Assembly (NCBI GenBank): GCA_039028975.1 | Contig: JBCCHB010000010.1 | Span: 1 to 64,000, forward strand | Length of the DNA stretch: 64,000 bases | Direction: 5' to 3' | From: JAHBNG01 sp039028975 | GTDB taxonomy: Bacteria; Chloroflexota; Anaerolineae; Caldilineales; Caldilineaceae | Shown here: positions 50,283 to 58,075 of the stretch, in pieces | How the letters are laid out: each line of letters starts with the position of its first letter | How positions within the stretch are numbered: the stretch's first letter is position 1 | The notes under the pieces: generated by a model | What the model was told of the DNA's origin: nothing | Database searches by the model: none | The model's input: the letters and a program-made list of their open reading frames with translations, nothing else | Program-made: the position numbers and the translations under genes

Positions 50283-52292
50283 TTACACGGTATATTCCAT
50301 GAGGAACCCTTCAAACGGCTCGGGTATCTTAATCTGGGAACCTTCGTGATAAATGAAGAATGTACGCTGAAGTTTTTGTAGGGCGCTGAAGTAATTTTGT
50401 TTCGCTGGTTTAGGTGATAGCTTATCTATAATTAAACTATCTTTCGCTGAAGGTTCTTGTAACAGGTTTTCCCATAACGTCTCTCGGGTTAGTGGTTGCT
50501 CTGCCAATACCAATAATTGTAAGAGTTTTTTCTCCAATGTTGACAATTGAGCAAGCTGCTCCGCTGGCACAGTACCAATATCGCCCAAATAAAAGAACCT
50601 TTCCTGCAAAAACGATGTAATGTCATGATCAAAGAGGTCGCAGATTACACCAGCAGCGCGTTTCATCAGTAGCGGATTCCCTCCATATCGTTGGTGCAAC
50701 TCTCTGAAAGATCCGGAAACATTTGGAATGTTGTACATAGTCAAAAGCGAATCCGCATCTTCAGCGCTTAACCCCATAAGGTGTAAACTCCTAACCGCCT
50801 CGTGTTGTCCATCCAAATGGGACGATGTAACAGATCGAATCCGACTGGTTAAGAGCAGACAGCTCTGGTGACGGCGTTGGAAAAACAGACGAAAAAGCGT
50901 AGTATAAGCATTGAGGTTGGAGTGATAGCAATCCAAACACTCATCTCCATCCTCATTTGGCAGCGTCAGAATTTCTTCTACACCATCTAATACCAGCAAA
51001 CAACGCTGCTCTTGCAAAATATCAAAGAGCTGAGAAATGAGATGATCAAACGCCAGGGGCAACTCAGTACGTTGTTCTCCCATAAGCTGGTAAAGCCATC
51101 CTTGCAAAATTTCCATGCAAGATGGAGCACCATGCAAAGAATGCCAACTAATAACTGTAAAGTCATGAGCTGGACTCTCAGCAACATTACTTTTTTCGGT
51201 TCCAGTAGCAGCATTTTTGGGTTGAGTAGCAATAATCTCCTGTACAAAGGCGGCGCTCAACGCTGTTTTCCCCTGACCATGGCTTCCCTCAATAGTCACC
51301 AGGCGGCACTGCTCCTCATTTATCCACTGGCGAAGCGTAGCCAATTCGGTCTCTCGACCATAAAAGTGGGTCGGTTCGGGCATAGTCCCTAGCTCAACGT
51401 TTAAGCGATACCTCTGAGGTTCCTGGCTTGTTGGTGATGTCATCTGCAGAGGAGCGGGCGTCATCAATGGCTGCTCCCACACTGCCTCAGGATAGGGTGT
51501 AATGGCAACAGACATATTGTGGCGATGGTTGATTGAGGTTTGAGTATCAAACCATTGCCCTGATTTAATCTGTTCATATAATGTTATCGTCTGTTCCATA
51601 GGTGGTACGTCCAATTCTTCTTTAAGGGTCTGGCAGCATAAATCATACTGTTTGAGTGCGGCAGTGCGTTGCCCAGAATAAGCCAACAAAATCATACGTT
51701 GCTGATGCACCTCCTCGCGCCATGGTTCCAAAGTAAGGAGATGATGATTTAGAGCTAACCCTTCAGCATATTCTCTCGCCGCCATATGCTGCTGAGTACG
51801 GAGGCGCAATCCCTGAATAAATAGATCGTGCAAATGAATACGCTGGGCATACATCCAACGCTCAAATTGAGGGGCACCTTCTATCTGGAATCCAGCCAAG
51901 AACTCACCTACATAGAGGTTTAGTGATTCTTGCAGAATTGTCGGATCGGTCGAAGGCTCAGTTCGATTTGAGTTTGAGGCAATACAGTCTGTAAAAACTG
52001 TTACATCAAACCAATGAGGTAATTCACGATTAAAGGAAATGGCGTCTCCGTTCACAACTACGTATTCACCAATAATTTTACGCAAATTCCTTAAAGTATA
52101 TCGGAAATTACTTCTGGCCTTTTTCTCATCCACACTATCCCACAAGAGATCTGATAATAATATACGTGACTGCACGTGGCGGGTGACAATTAGGTATATT
52201 AGTAACGCTGCCGTTCGCCCTGAGGTTAGTTCGGGAAGAGGTTTACCATTCAATTGAAAAATAGAATTACCAAGTAATCTTACAGTTAACAT
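50283..52292 (-). CDS. SARP-type (BTAD) transcriptional regulator with an ATPase domain
   Basis: 669 residues. N-terminal OmpR-like winged helix (about 1-90; SRILLSDLLWDSVDEKKARS, then NFRYTLRNLRKII), BTAD domain (about 95-245), linker, and a STAND/NB-ARC-like ATPase (about 310 to the end) with P-loop GSHGQGKT (336-343) and Walker B LLVLDGVEEIL. There is no C-terminal TPR or WD sensor, so it is shorter than AfsR-like relatives. SARPs bind 11-bp-spaced direct repeats just upstream of -10, which is what is found at three promoters of this island. It is the obvious candidate activator. Its own promoter was not identified; two abutting palindromes lie upstream. Confidence 0.85.
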   Translation of the reverse strand: MLTVRLLGNSIFQLNGKPLPELTSGRTAALLIYLIVTRHVQSRILLSDLLWDSVDEKKARSNFRYTLRNLRKIIGEYVVVNGDAISFNRELPHWFDVTVFTDCIASNSNRTEPSTDPTILQESLNLYVGEFLAGFQIEGAPQFERWMYAQRIHLHDLFIQGLRLRTQQHMAAREYAEGLALNHHLLTLEPWREEVHQQRMILLAYSGQRTAALKQYDLCCQTLKEELDVPPMEQTITLYEQIKSGQWFDTQTSINHRHNMSVAITPYPEAVWEQPLMTPAPLQMTSPTSQEPQRYRLNVELGTMPEPTHFYGRETELATLRQWINEEQCRLVTIEGSHGQGKTALSAAFVQEIIATQPKNAATGTEKSNVAESPAHDFTVISWHSLHGAPSCMEILQGWLYQLMGEQRTELPLAFDHLISQLFDILQEQRCLLVLDGVEEILTLPNEDGDECLDCYHSNLNAYTTLFRLFFQRRHQSCLLLTSRIRSVTSSHLDGQHEAVRSLHLMGLSAEDADSLLTMYNIPNVSGSFRELHQRYGGNPLLMKRAAGVICDLFDHDITSFLQERFFYLGDIGTVPAEQLAQLSTLEKKLLQLLVLAEQPLTRETLWENLLQEPSAKDSLIIDKLSPKPAKQNYFSALQKLQRTFFIYHEGSQIKIPEPFEGFLMEYTV

Positions 52293-52365
52293 CAGTCATA
52301 TTTTGGTTTGATTTTATAATGAAGAATGAATATCAATTTAATCAAAGTTAGACACACCCGTTCTA

Positions 52366-52397
52366 GGGGCGCGCCCCACATGCGTCTAGACGCATGT
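52366..52397. promoter_or_regulatory. two abutting perfect palindromes upstream of the SARP gene
   Basis: GGGGCGCGCCCC (52366-52377) is followed without a gap by the 20-bp perfect palindrome ACATGCGTCTAGACGCATGT (52378-52397). They lie 75-105 bp before the SARP start. They could be an operator for its regulation or the transcript end of the histidine kinase operon. No U-tract follows. Confidence 0.5.
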
Positions 52398-52982
52398 ACG
52401 AATTTTGCGAAACTACAAAAACCCAAACGCGTGTAGTGACCCGAATGGTTGTAGAGCTGGTTAAGATTAATGAGCTATTGAAATTGTTTGACGAAAGTTG
52501 CCCGAAGATCTCACACAGTAGCGACCTCACCAATGAAGCCCATAATGGTGTGCAGTTTTTTTGCCTATTATGTGAATGTTAATATCAGTATCGTTTTTAA
52601 AAGAGAATAGGCAATCTTGCGCGCGAATTAGCTCAGTATCTCGCGATAGAATTTCGATGTCTGTGTATGCAGGAGGTCAAGACGAAAAATACAGTACAAA
52701 AGTGTGGTAAATCAAGTTTAGACGATCATTCATCCTATAGGCCACATTGGGGGTAGAATCGTGATGCCGGATGGATATGTACAAAAGTGAAAAAAGACTA
52801 GCAGCAATTCTTAAGAAATTCATAAAATACAATATCCCATTAGTCTCAATTCGTCAAGGGAGACGCACTCTAGTAATGTCATTAAAGCTACGTTTTCTCC
52901 TCCAAAGAGTCTAAATGGACAAAAACCATCAAACGTCCACAAATGTGCAACTAGTGTCTACAAATTGCCGCTATTATATTCA

Positions 52983-53006
52983 CATATTTCGCCAGAAAAG
53001 TCTTGT
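52983..53006 (+). repeat. isolated MITE-like end
   Basis: Matches the right terminal repeat of the 91-bp element at 22 of 24 positions (CGCCAGAAAAGTCTTGT). It lies immediately beyond the stop codon of the histidine kinase gene. A partner end was not found. Confidence 0.45.
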
Positions 53007-53015
53007 TCCGATGGA

Positions 53016-56000
53016 CTAAGCTGGTGATGGGTCAATAAGACCTGCCAACCAATCGCTAAGCCTACGGACTTGAAAAGTTTGTGCCAAATATAAGACCTGT
53101 TCAACAAAGGGCAGATAGTCTGCATTGATCTGTGAAAGCGCATCAGCCTCATCAAGTACAGCTTGGATATCGCCGATTTGGGCAGCATTGAACATGATAG
53201 ATAAGCTTTCTACTGGGGGTAAATGATGTGCACCCGTCTCTACCGGCAGCTGTTGCCTGCCATTGTGCAGCTGATTTTTTCCCTGCACATACATTTGGTT
53301 CTTATTCTGTCCGTTTAATGGCCCATCATCATAGATCCAATTCACAGAAAGCCGCTGTTCTAAAAACTCCAGCAGTGGATCAATCTGTAGCGGTTTGGGT
53401 AAAAAAAGATCACCCCCCGCAGCCATACTCTTCTGAGCATCTTCTTGAAAAGCACTTGCGGATACGGCGATAATCAGAAGATCGGCTAGCTCAGGAGGTT
53501 TGCGAAGTTGGCGAATAAATTCCAATCCGTCCATTTTCGGCATCACTAAGTCTGTAATTACCACCTCTGGTCGGGCAGCCAACGCTTGTTCAAGACCCTT
53601 ATAGCCATCTTCGGCTTCCAATAACTGGAACCCCATTGGTGCGAATAGTTCTACTAGCAATGTCCGATTTTCGGCTCTGTCATCTACCACGAGGATGGTA
53701 GGAAATGGCTCTTCAATGCCAACGACGGCGGCTCTTGATGGGGCAGGATTTGAATGCTCTAAGGTGGGTGATGGTTCGAAGGGTACCACGATATCAAACC
53801 AGAAGGTGCTGCCATGCCCCTGCTGACTTATGACATGCAGCTCACTTCCCATAAGCATAAGGAGTTGACGGCAGATGGCTAACCCAAGACCTGCCCCTTC
53901 CTTCGCTGCAGTGGTATTAGATTGGTAAAATGGCTCGAAAATAGCAACCCTGTCTTCTTCGGCCATTCCACTGCCTGTATCCTCGATCTGGAAATGCAGC
54001 TTACATTGTTTGCTCCCCTGGGATGGCTCTTCAGATTCAAAACAAGCCATGAGCTTGGCTTCAACAGTGATCGCACCGCGCTCTGTAAATTTGATGGCAT
54101 TGCTCCAGAGGTTGATCAGAATTTGACGAAGACGTGCTTCATCGGCCTCGATATAAGTAGGTAAATCTGGGTGCATTCGACAGTGCAAGACTAATCCTTT
54201 TTGCGCGGTCTGTCCTTGCATTATCTCCCGTAGTCCGTCCAAAAAGCCAATCAGATGAAAGGGGCGTGGCTCCAGCGTAATTTTCCCCGCCTCCACCCGG
54301 GCTAAATCGAGAATTTCGTTGATCAATGTCAGGAGATGTTTGCCACTCTGGTCAATGGTCTGAAGATGAGCTAAAGTAGGATAACGGCGTTGCAAAATCT
54401 GGGCAAAGCCCAAAATCGCATTAAGCGGTGTACGTAGTTCATGGCTCATATTGGCCAGAAAGCGACTCTTGGCCAGATTGGCTGTTTCAGCCTCCTCCTT
54501 CGCTAGGGCCAACTGTTCCGTGCGCTGCTGGATGCGATCCTCCAGTACAGCATTAATCACTTCTAATTCATGCTGCCCCTTGCGAATCGAAGAGATCATA
54601 CGATTAAAGGCACCGGTTAAAAAACCGATTTCGTCATGGGACTGAACGGACGTTGTGATAGATAGATCACCAGCGTCGACCCGTTCGATATTATTCATCA
54701 GGCGTGATAATGGTTTAAGTAGCGTATAGCGTAAGAATAGAGGGAAACCAATCAGGATCAAGAGTCCGGCCAATACATTCATCAAGGCAAAAGGCCACAA
54801 CCAATGGTGGGTATAAACTAGGGCCTCGGTAGAGAAGTTTTGGAATAGCGCAACACGTTCCTTAACACGCAAATCAACGCCAGGCAACAGCGTCATCTCT
54901 TGAGTATTAGTTCTATTGCCAGGGCTAATACCAATAAGCCAATTCTGTAAACTCATATCCGTTTCTAGCGTGCGCACCAAGTTTATTTGGGGATAGCTGA
55001 ATTTTATATCGCCATTTGCCCATAAAGTTAACCGGACGGTGTTTGAGCCGCGCCTATCTGGATTTGTATTGGCATTTTGGCCAGGGCTGTTCAATTGATG
55101 CCATGTGATTGTGATTCCGTCCTCAAATCTTGTCACATACAGGTTCGCATCTACTTTCTCATCTTCTGACGGGTAAAAATTAACTAGCAATGGGGCGATG
55201 AAGGGCATCGAATTATCAGCTGTTATCACAGGGAAAACGTGACCAGACACCTTACCAAATGCACCAAATACGATGTACCCATCCTCAGTCAGAAAAAAAC
55301 TATTCCACACTTGTTCATAAAAGGGAAAGGGAAAATGGAGTTTAATTTCCTGCAAGTCATTGGCTTTCAACAGTAATGGTTCTCCTAGAGCTTCCAACAT
55401 TGGTACATCATCTATACGCCCTTCGGTTGAGCTTGGCACAAATTGAAGATGATAAGCGCTATCTCCTTCGCGCTCAAATCGATACTGTTGGCCAGAAGCA
55501 ATGGTTTGAGCTGGGATGTAGCCAGCGCTGAGTATTGGGTACGTGAACAGGGCAATACCATTGGAGAGCATGCAGAGAAGTAGAAAGGCCAAGGAGGTTA
55601 GCTTATAGAGTAGGTTCGTCGGCTCAACAAGATGGTTCATCAGGATGTACATGCCAGTGAATAGAATAAACGCCAGCACACCCATCATAACCAACTCAAC
55701 GAGATTGCTACTCGGTGTTCCGATCTGGGACCAGAGAATCACACCAACGCCCATGAATGGTGACCAAGCTATCAAAATAAAGGCCCGAAAAGCTTGGACA
55801 ATCGGTTCTTGGGGAACAAGCCAAATTTGGCGCCAGCCCACAACATTTGCCTTGCGTGCATAGAAAAGCAGTTGGCGAAAGTAGAGTATATTCCACTTCA
55901 GTATGTGCAGGACCAAGACAATCTGATAGAGTTCATAAAACCCGAACGAAAGGATGGTAAACGAACTCAACGAGACAATAGAGAGAAGTATGATCAGAAG

Positions 56001-56333
56001 ACAGGAAAATAGAAGCGCAAGGCGAGCTTCCCTCAGGTGCTCCTCGCGTATACGTGGATGGTGGTAGCCATGCTGTATGAGCAATGTTAAGGTTCCAAGG
56101 CTAAAGAGCAAAGAAAAGTCTGTAAAGTAAATCCACATTGGGTGTGGACGCGGCAGTATCGTACGGGGTAATGAAAATAGGAACATAAACAGCGCAAGAA
56201 AAATTCCACCAACAAGCCATTTTGTTGCTGTGGATTTGTTGCGTAAGGAGAGCAAGTAGGCCAATAGCGCAGCACAGGGAACAAGAACGGATATAACGGA
56301 AAGCGCAACTGGTGTTATGTGGAATGGCATCAT
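53016..56333 (-). CDS. hybrid sensor histidine kinase
   Basis: 1105 residues. Seven or eight N-terminal membrane helices (about 5-265), an extracytoplasmic beta-rich domain (about 270-490), a further helix (about 505-530) and HAMP (about 530-580) come first. They are followed by HisKA with H631 in MSHELRTPLN, HATPase with INLWSNAIKF, DTGSGM and GAGLGLA, and a receiver domain with phosphoacceptor D928 in ITDLVMPKMDG. The C-terminal 100 residues lack an obvious HPt histidine. Its ATG shares a base with the TAA of the response-regulator gene (TAATG), so the pair is coupled. The signal is unknown. Confidence 0.93.
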   Translation of the reverse strand: MMPFHITPVALSVISVLVPCAALLAYLLSLRNKSTATKWLVGGIFLALFMFLFSLPRTILPRPHPMWIYFTDFSLLFSLGTLTLLIQHGYHHPRIREEHLREARLALLFSCLLIILLSIVSLSSFTILSFGFYELYQIVLVLHILKWNILYFRQLLFYARKANVVGWRQIWLVPQEPIVQAFRAFILIAWSPFMGVGVILWSQIGTPSSNLVELVMMGVLAFILFTGMYILMNHLVEPTNLLYKLTSLAFLLLCMLSNGIALFTYPILSAGYIPAQTIASGQQYRFEREGDSAYHLQFVPSSTEGRIDDVPMLEALGEPLLLKANDLQEIKLHFPFPFYEQVWNSFFLTEDGYIVFGAFGKVSGHVFPVITADNSMPFIAPLLVNFYPSEDEKVDANLYVTRFEDGITITWHQLNSPGQNANTNPDRRGSNTVRLTLWANGDIKFSYPQINLVRTLETDMSLQNWLIGISPGNRTNTQEMTLLPGVDLRVKERVALFQNFSTEALVYTHHWLWPFALMNVLAGLLILIGFPLFLRYTLLKPLSRLMNNIERVDAGDLSITTSVQSHDEIGFLTGAFNRMISSIRKGQHELEVINAVLEDRIQQRTEQLALAKEEAETANLAKSRFLANMSHELRTPLNAILGFAQILQRRYPTLAHLQTIDQSGKHLLTLINEILDLARVEAGKITLEPRPFHLIGFLDGLREIMQGQTAQKGLVLHCRMHPDLPTYIEADEARLRQILINLWSNAIKFTERGAITVEAKLMACFESEEPSQGSKQCKLHFQIEDTGSGMAEEDRVAIFEPFYQSNTTAAKEGAGLGLAICRQLLMLMGSELHVISQQGHGSTFWFDIVVPFEPSPTLEHSNPAPSRAAVVGIEEPFPTILVVDDRAENRTLLVELFAPMGFQLLEAEDGYKGLEQALAARPEVVITDLVMPKMDGLEFIRQLRKPPELADLLIIAVSASAFQEDAQKSMAAGGDLFLPKPLQIDPLLEFLEQRLSVNWIYDDGPLNGQNKNQMYVQGKNQLHNGRQQLPVETGAHHLPPVESLSIMFNAAQIGDIQAVLDEADALSQINADYLPFVEQVLYLAQTFQVRRLSDWLAGLIDPSPA

Positions 56334-57403
56334 TAATCCAGCGTGCTCAAACCAATACGAATAGAAAATTTCACAAGGGATGGTAAGTCATCAATGCCCA
56401 ATTTCTGCATAATGCGCGAGCGATGGGTGCGAACTGTGGTTTCTGAAAGATAGAGAAGCTCTGCAATGTCACCGTAGGATTTTCCGTCCACAATGAGTTG
56501 CAGCACCTCTCGCTCGCGAGCTGTCAGTGCAAGCAAGGGTCCAGCCAAGACCGATTCTTCTTCTACACTTAGAAAGTCCAAATTCATGGCAGAGTCTTGT
56601 AGATAGTCATGGGTATGCTTCAAAAGGGAAAGGGCATCCTGTAGGTGAACGGAAGATATGTGTTCGTCAGCTGATTCACCAAAAGAGGCGCTGGTTTCTT
56701 CATTAGCCAACAAAGTGTGGTGCATCTGTAAATGCGATTCGATCTGTGTAAGGTTGTGCGAAATTTCTTCTTGCAGGGTAGTGAATTTCTGATAATGACG
56801 TTGCTTCTGCGAGCCAATGAGCCATTGAGTCATTTCGCGCAGTTGGTCACTCTGATTGCCCAGGATATTCAGTAATTTATCTTTTTCAGCCTCATGCTTT
56901 TTTCGTTGTTCTATTTCTTGCATCAGTTGTGCGGTACGTTCCTCAACCCGTTCCTCCAACACTTCATTCTGACGTTTTACCTCTATTTGTAAACGGCTGA
57001 GCATGGTGTGCGTGTTGACACGCGCAATCACCTCCTCGACCTGAATCGGCTTTATAATGTAATCGACACCTCCTACTTGAAAACCTCGTACCATATCAAC
57101 CACATCATCCAGTGCAGTAAGAAAAATAATGGGAATGTCCGCTGTTGCAGGGTCCTGCTTTATGCGCTGGCAAGTTTGGTATCCATCTAAGCCGGGCATT
57201 AACACATCTAGCAAGATTACATCCGGGTGAACGTATTGGAGTTGTTCAATGGCGTTGTAACCACTTTCAGCCGCCAAAACGCGGAACTCTTCATCTCGTA
57301 GTCTGCTAAAGAGCAATGCCAAGTTTTCAGACACATCGTCAACAATCAGGACACTAGGTTTCTCTAGCATAGTGGGTTTCAATCGTTCCTCTTGGGTTAG
57401 CAA
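56333..57403 (-). CDS. response regulator with receiver, coiled-coil and LuxR-type HTH
   Basis: 356 residues. Receiver domain (about 14-130) with acidic pair DD (22-23), phosphoacceptor D66 (LLDVLMPGLDG) and KP (about 117). A long helical linker (about 130-285) contains a coiled coil and HxxxxQ-type segments. A C-terminal LuxR helix-turn-helix (about 293-350) reads LTAREREVLQLIVDGKSYGD, then SETTVRTHRSRIMQKLGI. Cognate to the kinase encoded next. The upstream leader is about 520 nt, back to a three-repeat promoter at 57930-57976. Confidence 0.92.
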   Translation of the reverse strand: MLTQEERLKPTMLEKPSVLIVDDVSENLALLFSRLRDEEFRVLAAESGYNAIEQLQYVHPDVILLDVLMPGLDGYQTCQRIKQDPATADIPIIFLTALDDVVDMVRGFQVGGVDYIIKPIQVEEVIARVNTHTMLSRLQIEVKRQNEVLEERVEERTAQLMQEIEQRKKHEAEKDKLLNILGNQSDQLREMTQWLIGSQKQRHYQKFTTLQEEISHNLTQIESHLQMHHTLLANEETSASFGESADEHISSVHLQDALSLLKHTHDYLQDSAMNLDFLSVEEESVLAGPLLALTAREREVLQLIVDGKSYGDIAELLYLSETTVRTHRSRIMQKLGIDDLPSLVKFSIRIGLSTLD

Positions 57404-57583
57404 TATATAAGTTGCGAAAGTTCAAGGTTTGTCGCTCAAGATTCAATGCGAATTTTGAACGTGTGCTATAAAATGACTGTTAAACATACAATTTAACTCA
57501 CTGACGTACTTTGACTGAAGGGGAAACGTAGGTAGATTGGTCGATAGTTCAGTACGCTCAGCCCGCTGTAGGGCGTCAGAGGT

Positions 57584-57754
57584 ATGTCAACTAAACCTCT
57601 GGTCTACGTACGTTTAGAAATTGTGGAAATGTTGAAATCACCTGAACTAGTCGAGCAATTGCACGATTTTGCCACCTCATTGACGGATATCCCTTCGGGT
57701 AAAAACCACTTGCCCCAATCTCGGGATGCCCCCTCCTACAACCTATCAATTTAA
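57584..57754 (+). CDS. possible small protein (56 residues)
   Basis: ATG 57584 to TAA. The translation is hydrophilic with an amphipathic helix (VYVRLEIVEMLKSPELVEQL). AGAGG is too close to the ATG and TAGGG is about 10 nt away, so initiation is doubtful. It would be antisense to the predicted leader of the response-regulator gene. No family recognised. Confidence 0.2.
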   Translation: MSTKPLVYVRLEIVEMLKSPELVEQLHDFATSLTDIPSGKNHLPQSRDAPSYNLSI

Positions 57755-57929
57755 CCATAGATTTCGAGTATGATAAATTTACGCAAACCGGTTAAACCAG
57801 TTTGCAGGAATTGTGCAATAAAACTGAGTGGGAAGTCAAAGCAGCTTTTATCAAGAATCAGTAGATCACAATCATTCAATGAATACGTCCATGAGCAGGA
57901 AGGCGTACCCACCCGACCGTGTCCTAGTG

Positions 57930-57976
57930 ATTATAGGGGGGTGACGTCTAAAAAACGTCAAAAATACGTCATAAAA
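57930..57976 (-). promoter_or_regulatory. second-type three-repeat promoter upstream of the response regulator
   Basis: Three contiguous 11-bp units start at 57944, 57955 and 57966, each beginning ACGTC followed by an A-rich stretch. On the minus strand a perfect TATAAT (plus 57930-57935) lies 8 nt beyond the array. The layout matches SARP-type promoters, but the unit differs from the GTGGA sites, implying another activator. Transcription runs left toward 57403. Confidence 0.6.
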
Positions 57977-58075
57977 GTATTGGAAATTTTGATCTCTTTC
58001 GGCGGTGGGTATTAACGACGCCCAAAAGCAAGCTCTCAAAGCTTTGGGGGTTGTGGAAAGGTAAGATGTTGCATG

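Larger units (their letters stand above)
52293..53015. other. 723-bp intergenic region upstream of the SARP gene
   Basis: Contains two abutting perfect palindromes (52366-52397) and an isolated MITE-like end (52983-53006). A 62-codon plus-strand frame (52394-52582) starts inside the palindrome and has no ribosome-binding site. I see nothing else. Confidence 0.5.
57404..58075. other. 672-bp region upstream of the response regulator
   Basis: Contains a strong candidate promoter with three 11-bp repeats (57930-57976). An 81-codon plus-strand frame at 57770-58015 (with CRNC) runs antisense across the promoter and is not convincing. A 56-codon frame at 57584 is listed separately. Confidence 0.5.

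Noticed and set aside
50283..52292. Possible readthrough or truncation of the SARP gene because no C-terminal sensor is present
   Set aside because: The stop is TAA, followed by non-coding sequence and the next promoter. No continuing frame was seen, so the short form is taken as real.
52394..52582. 62-codon plus-strand frame upstream of the SARP gene
   Set aside because: Its ATG is inside the 20-bp palindrome and no ribosome-binding site exists. Faint similarity to the 56-codon frame at 57584 is within what amphipathic helices give by chance.
57770..58015. 81-codon plus-strand frame with a CxxC pair
   Set aside because: It runs antisense through a strong three-repeat promoter, has no ribosome-binding site, and its other residues look random.
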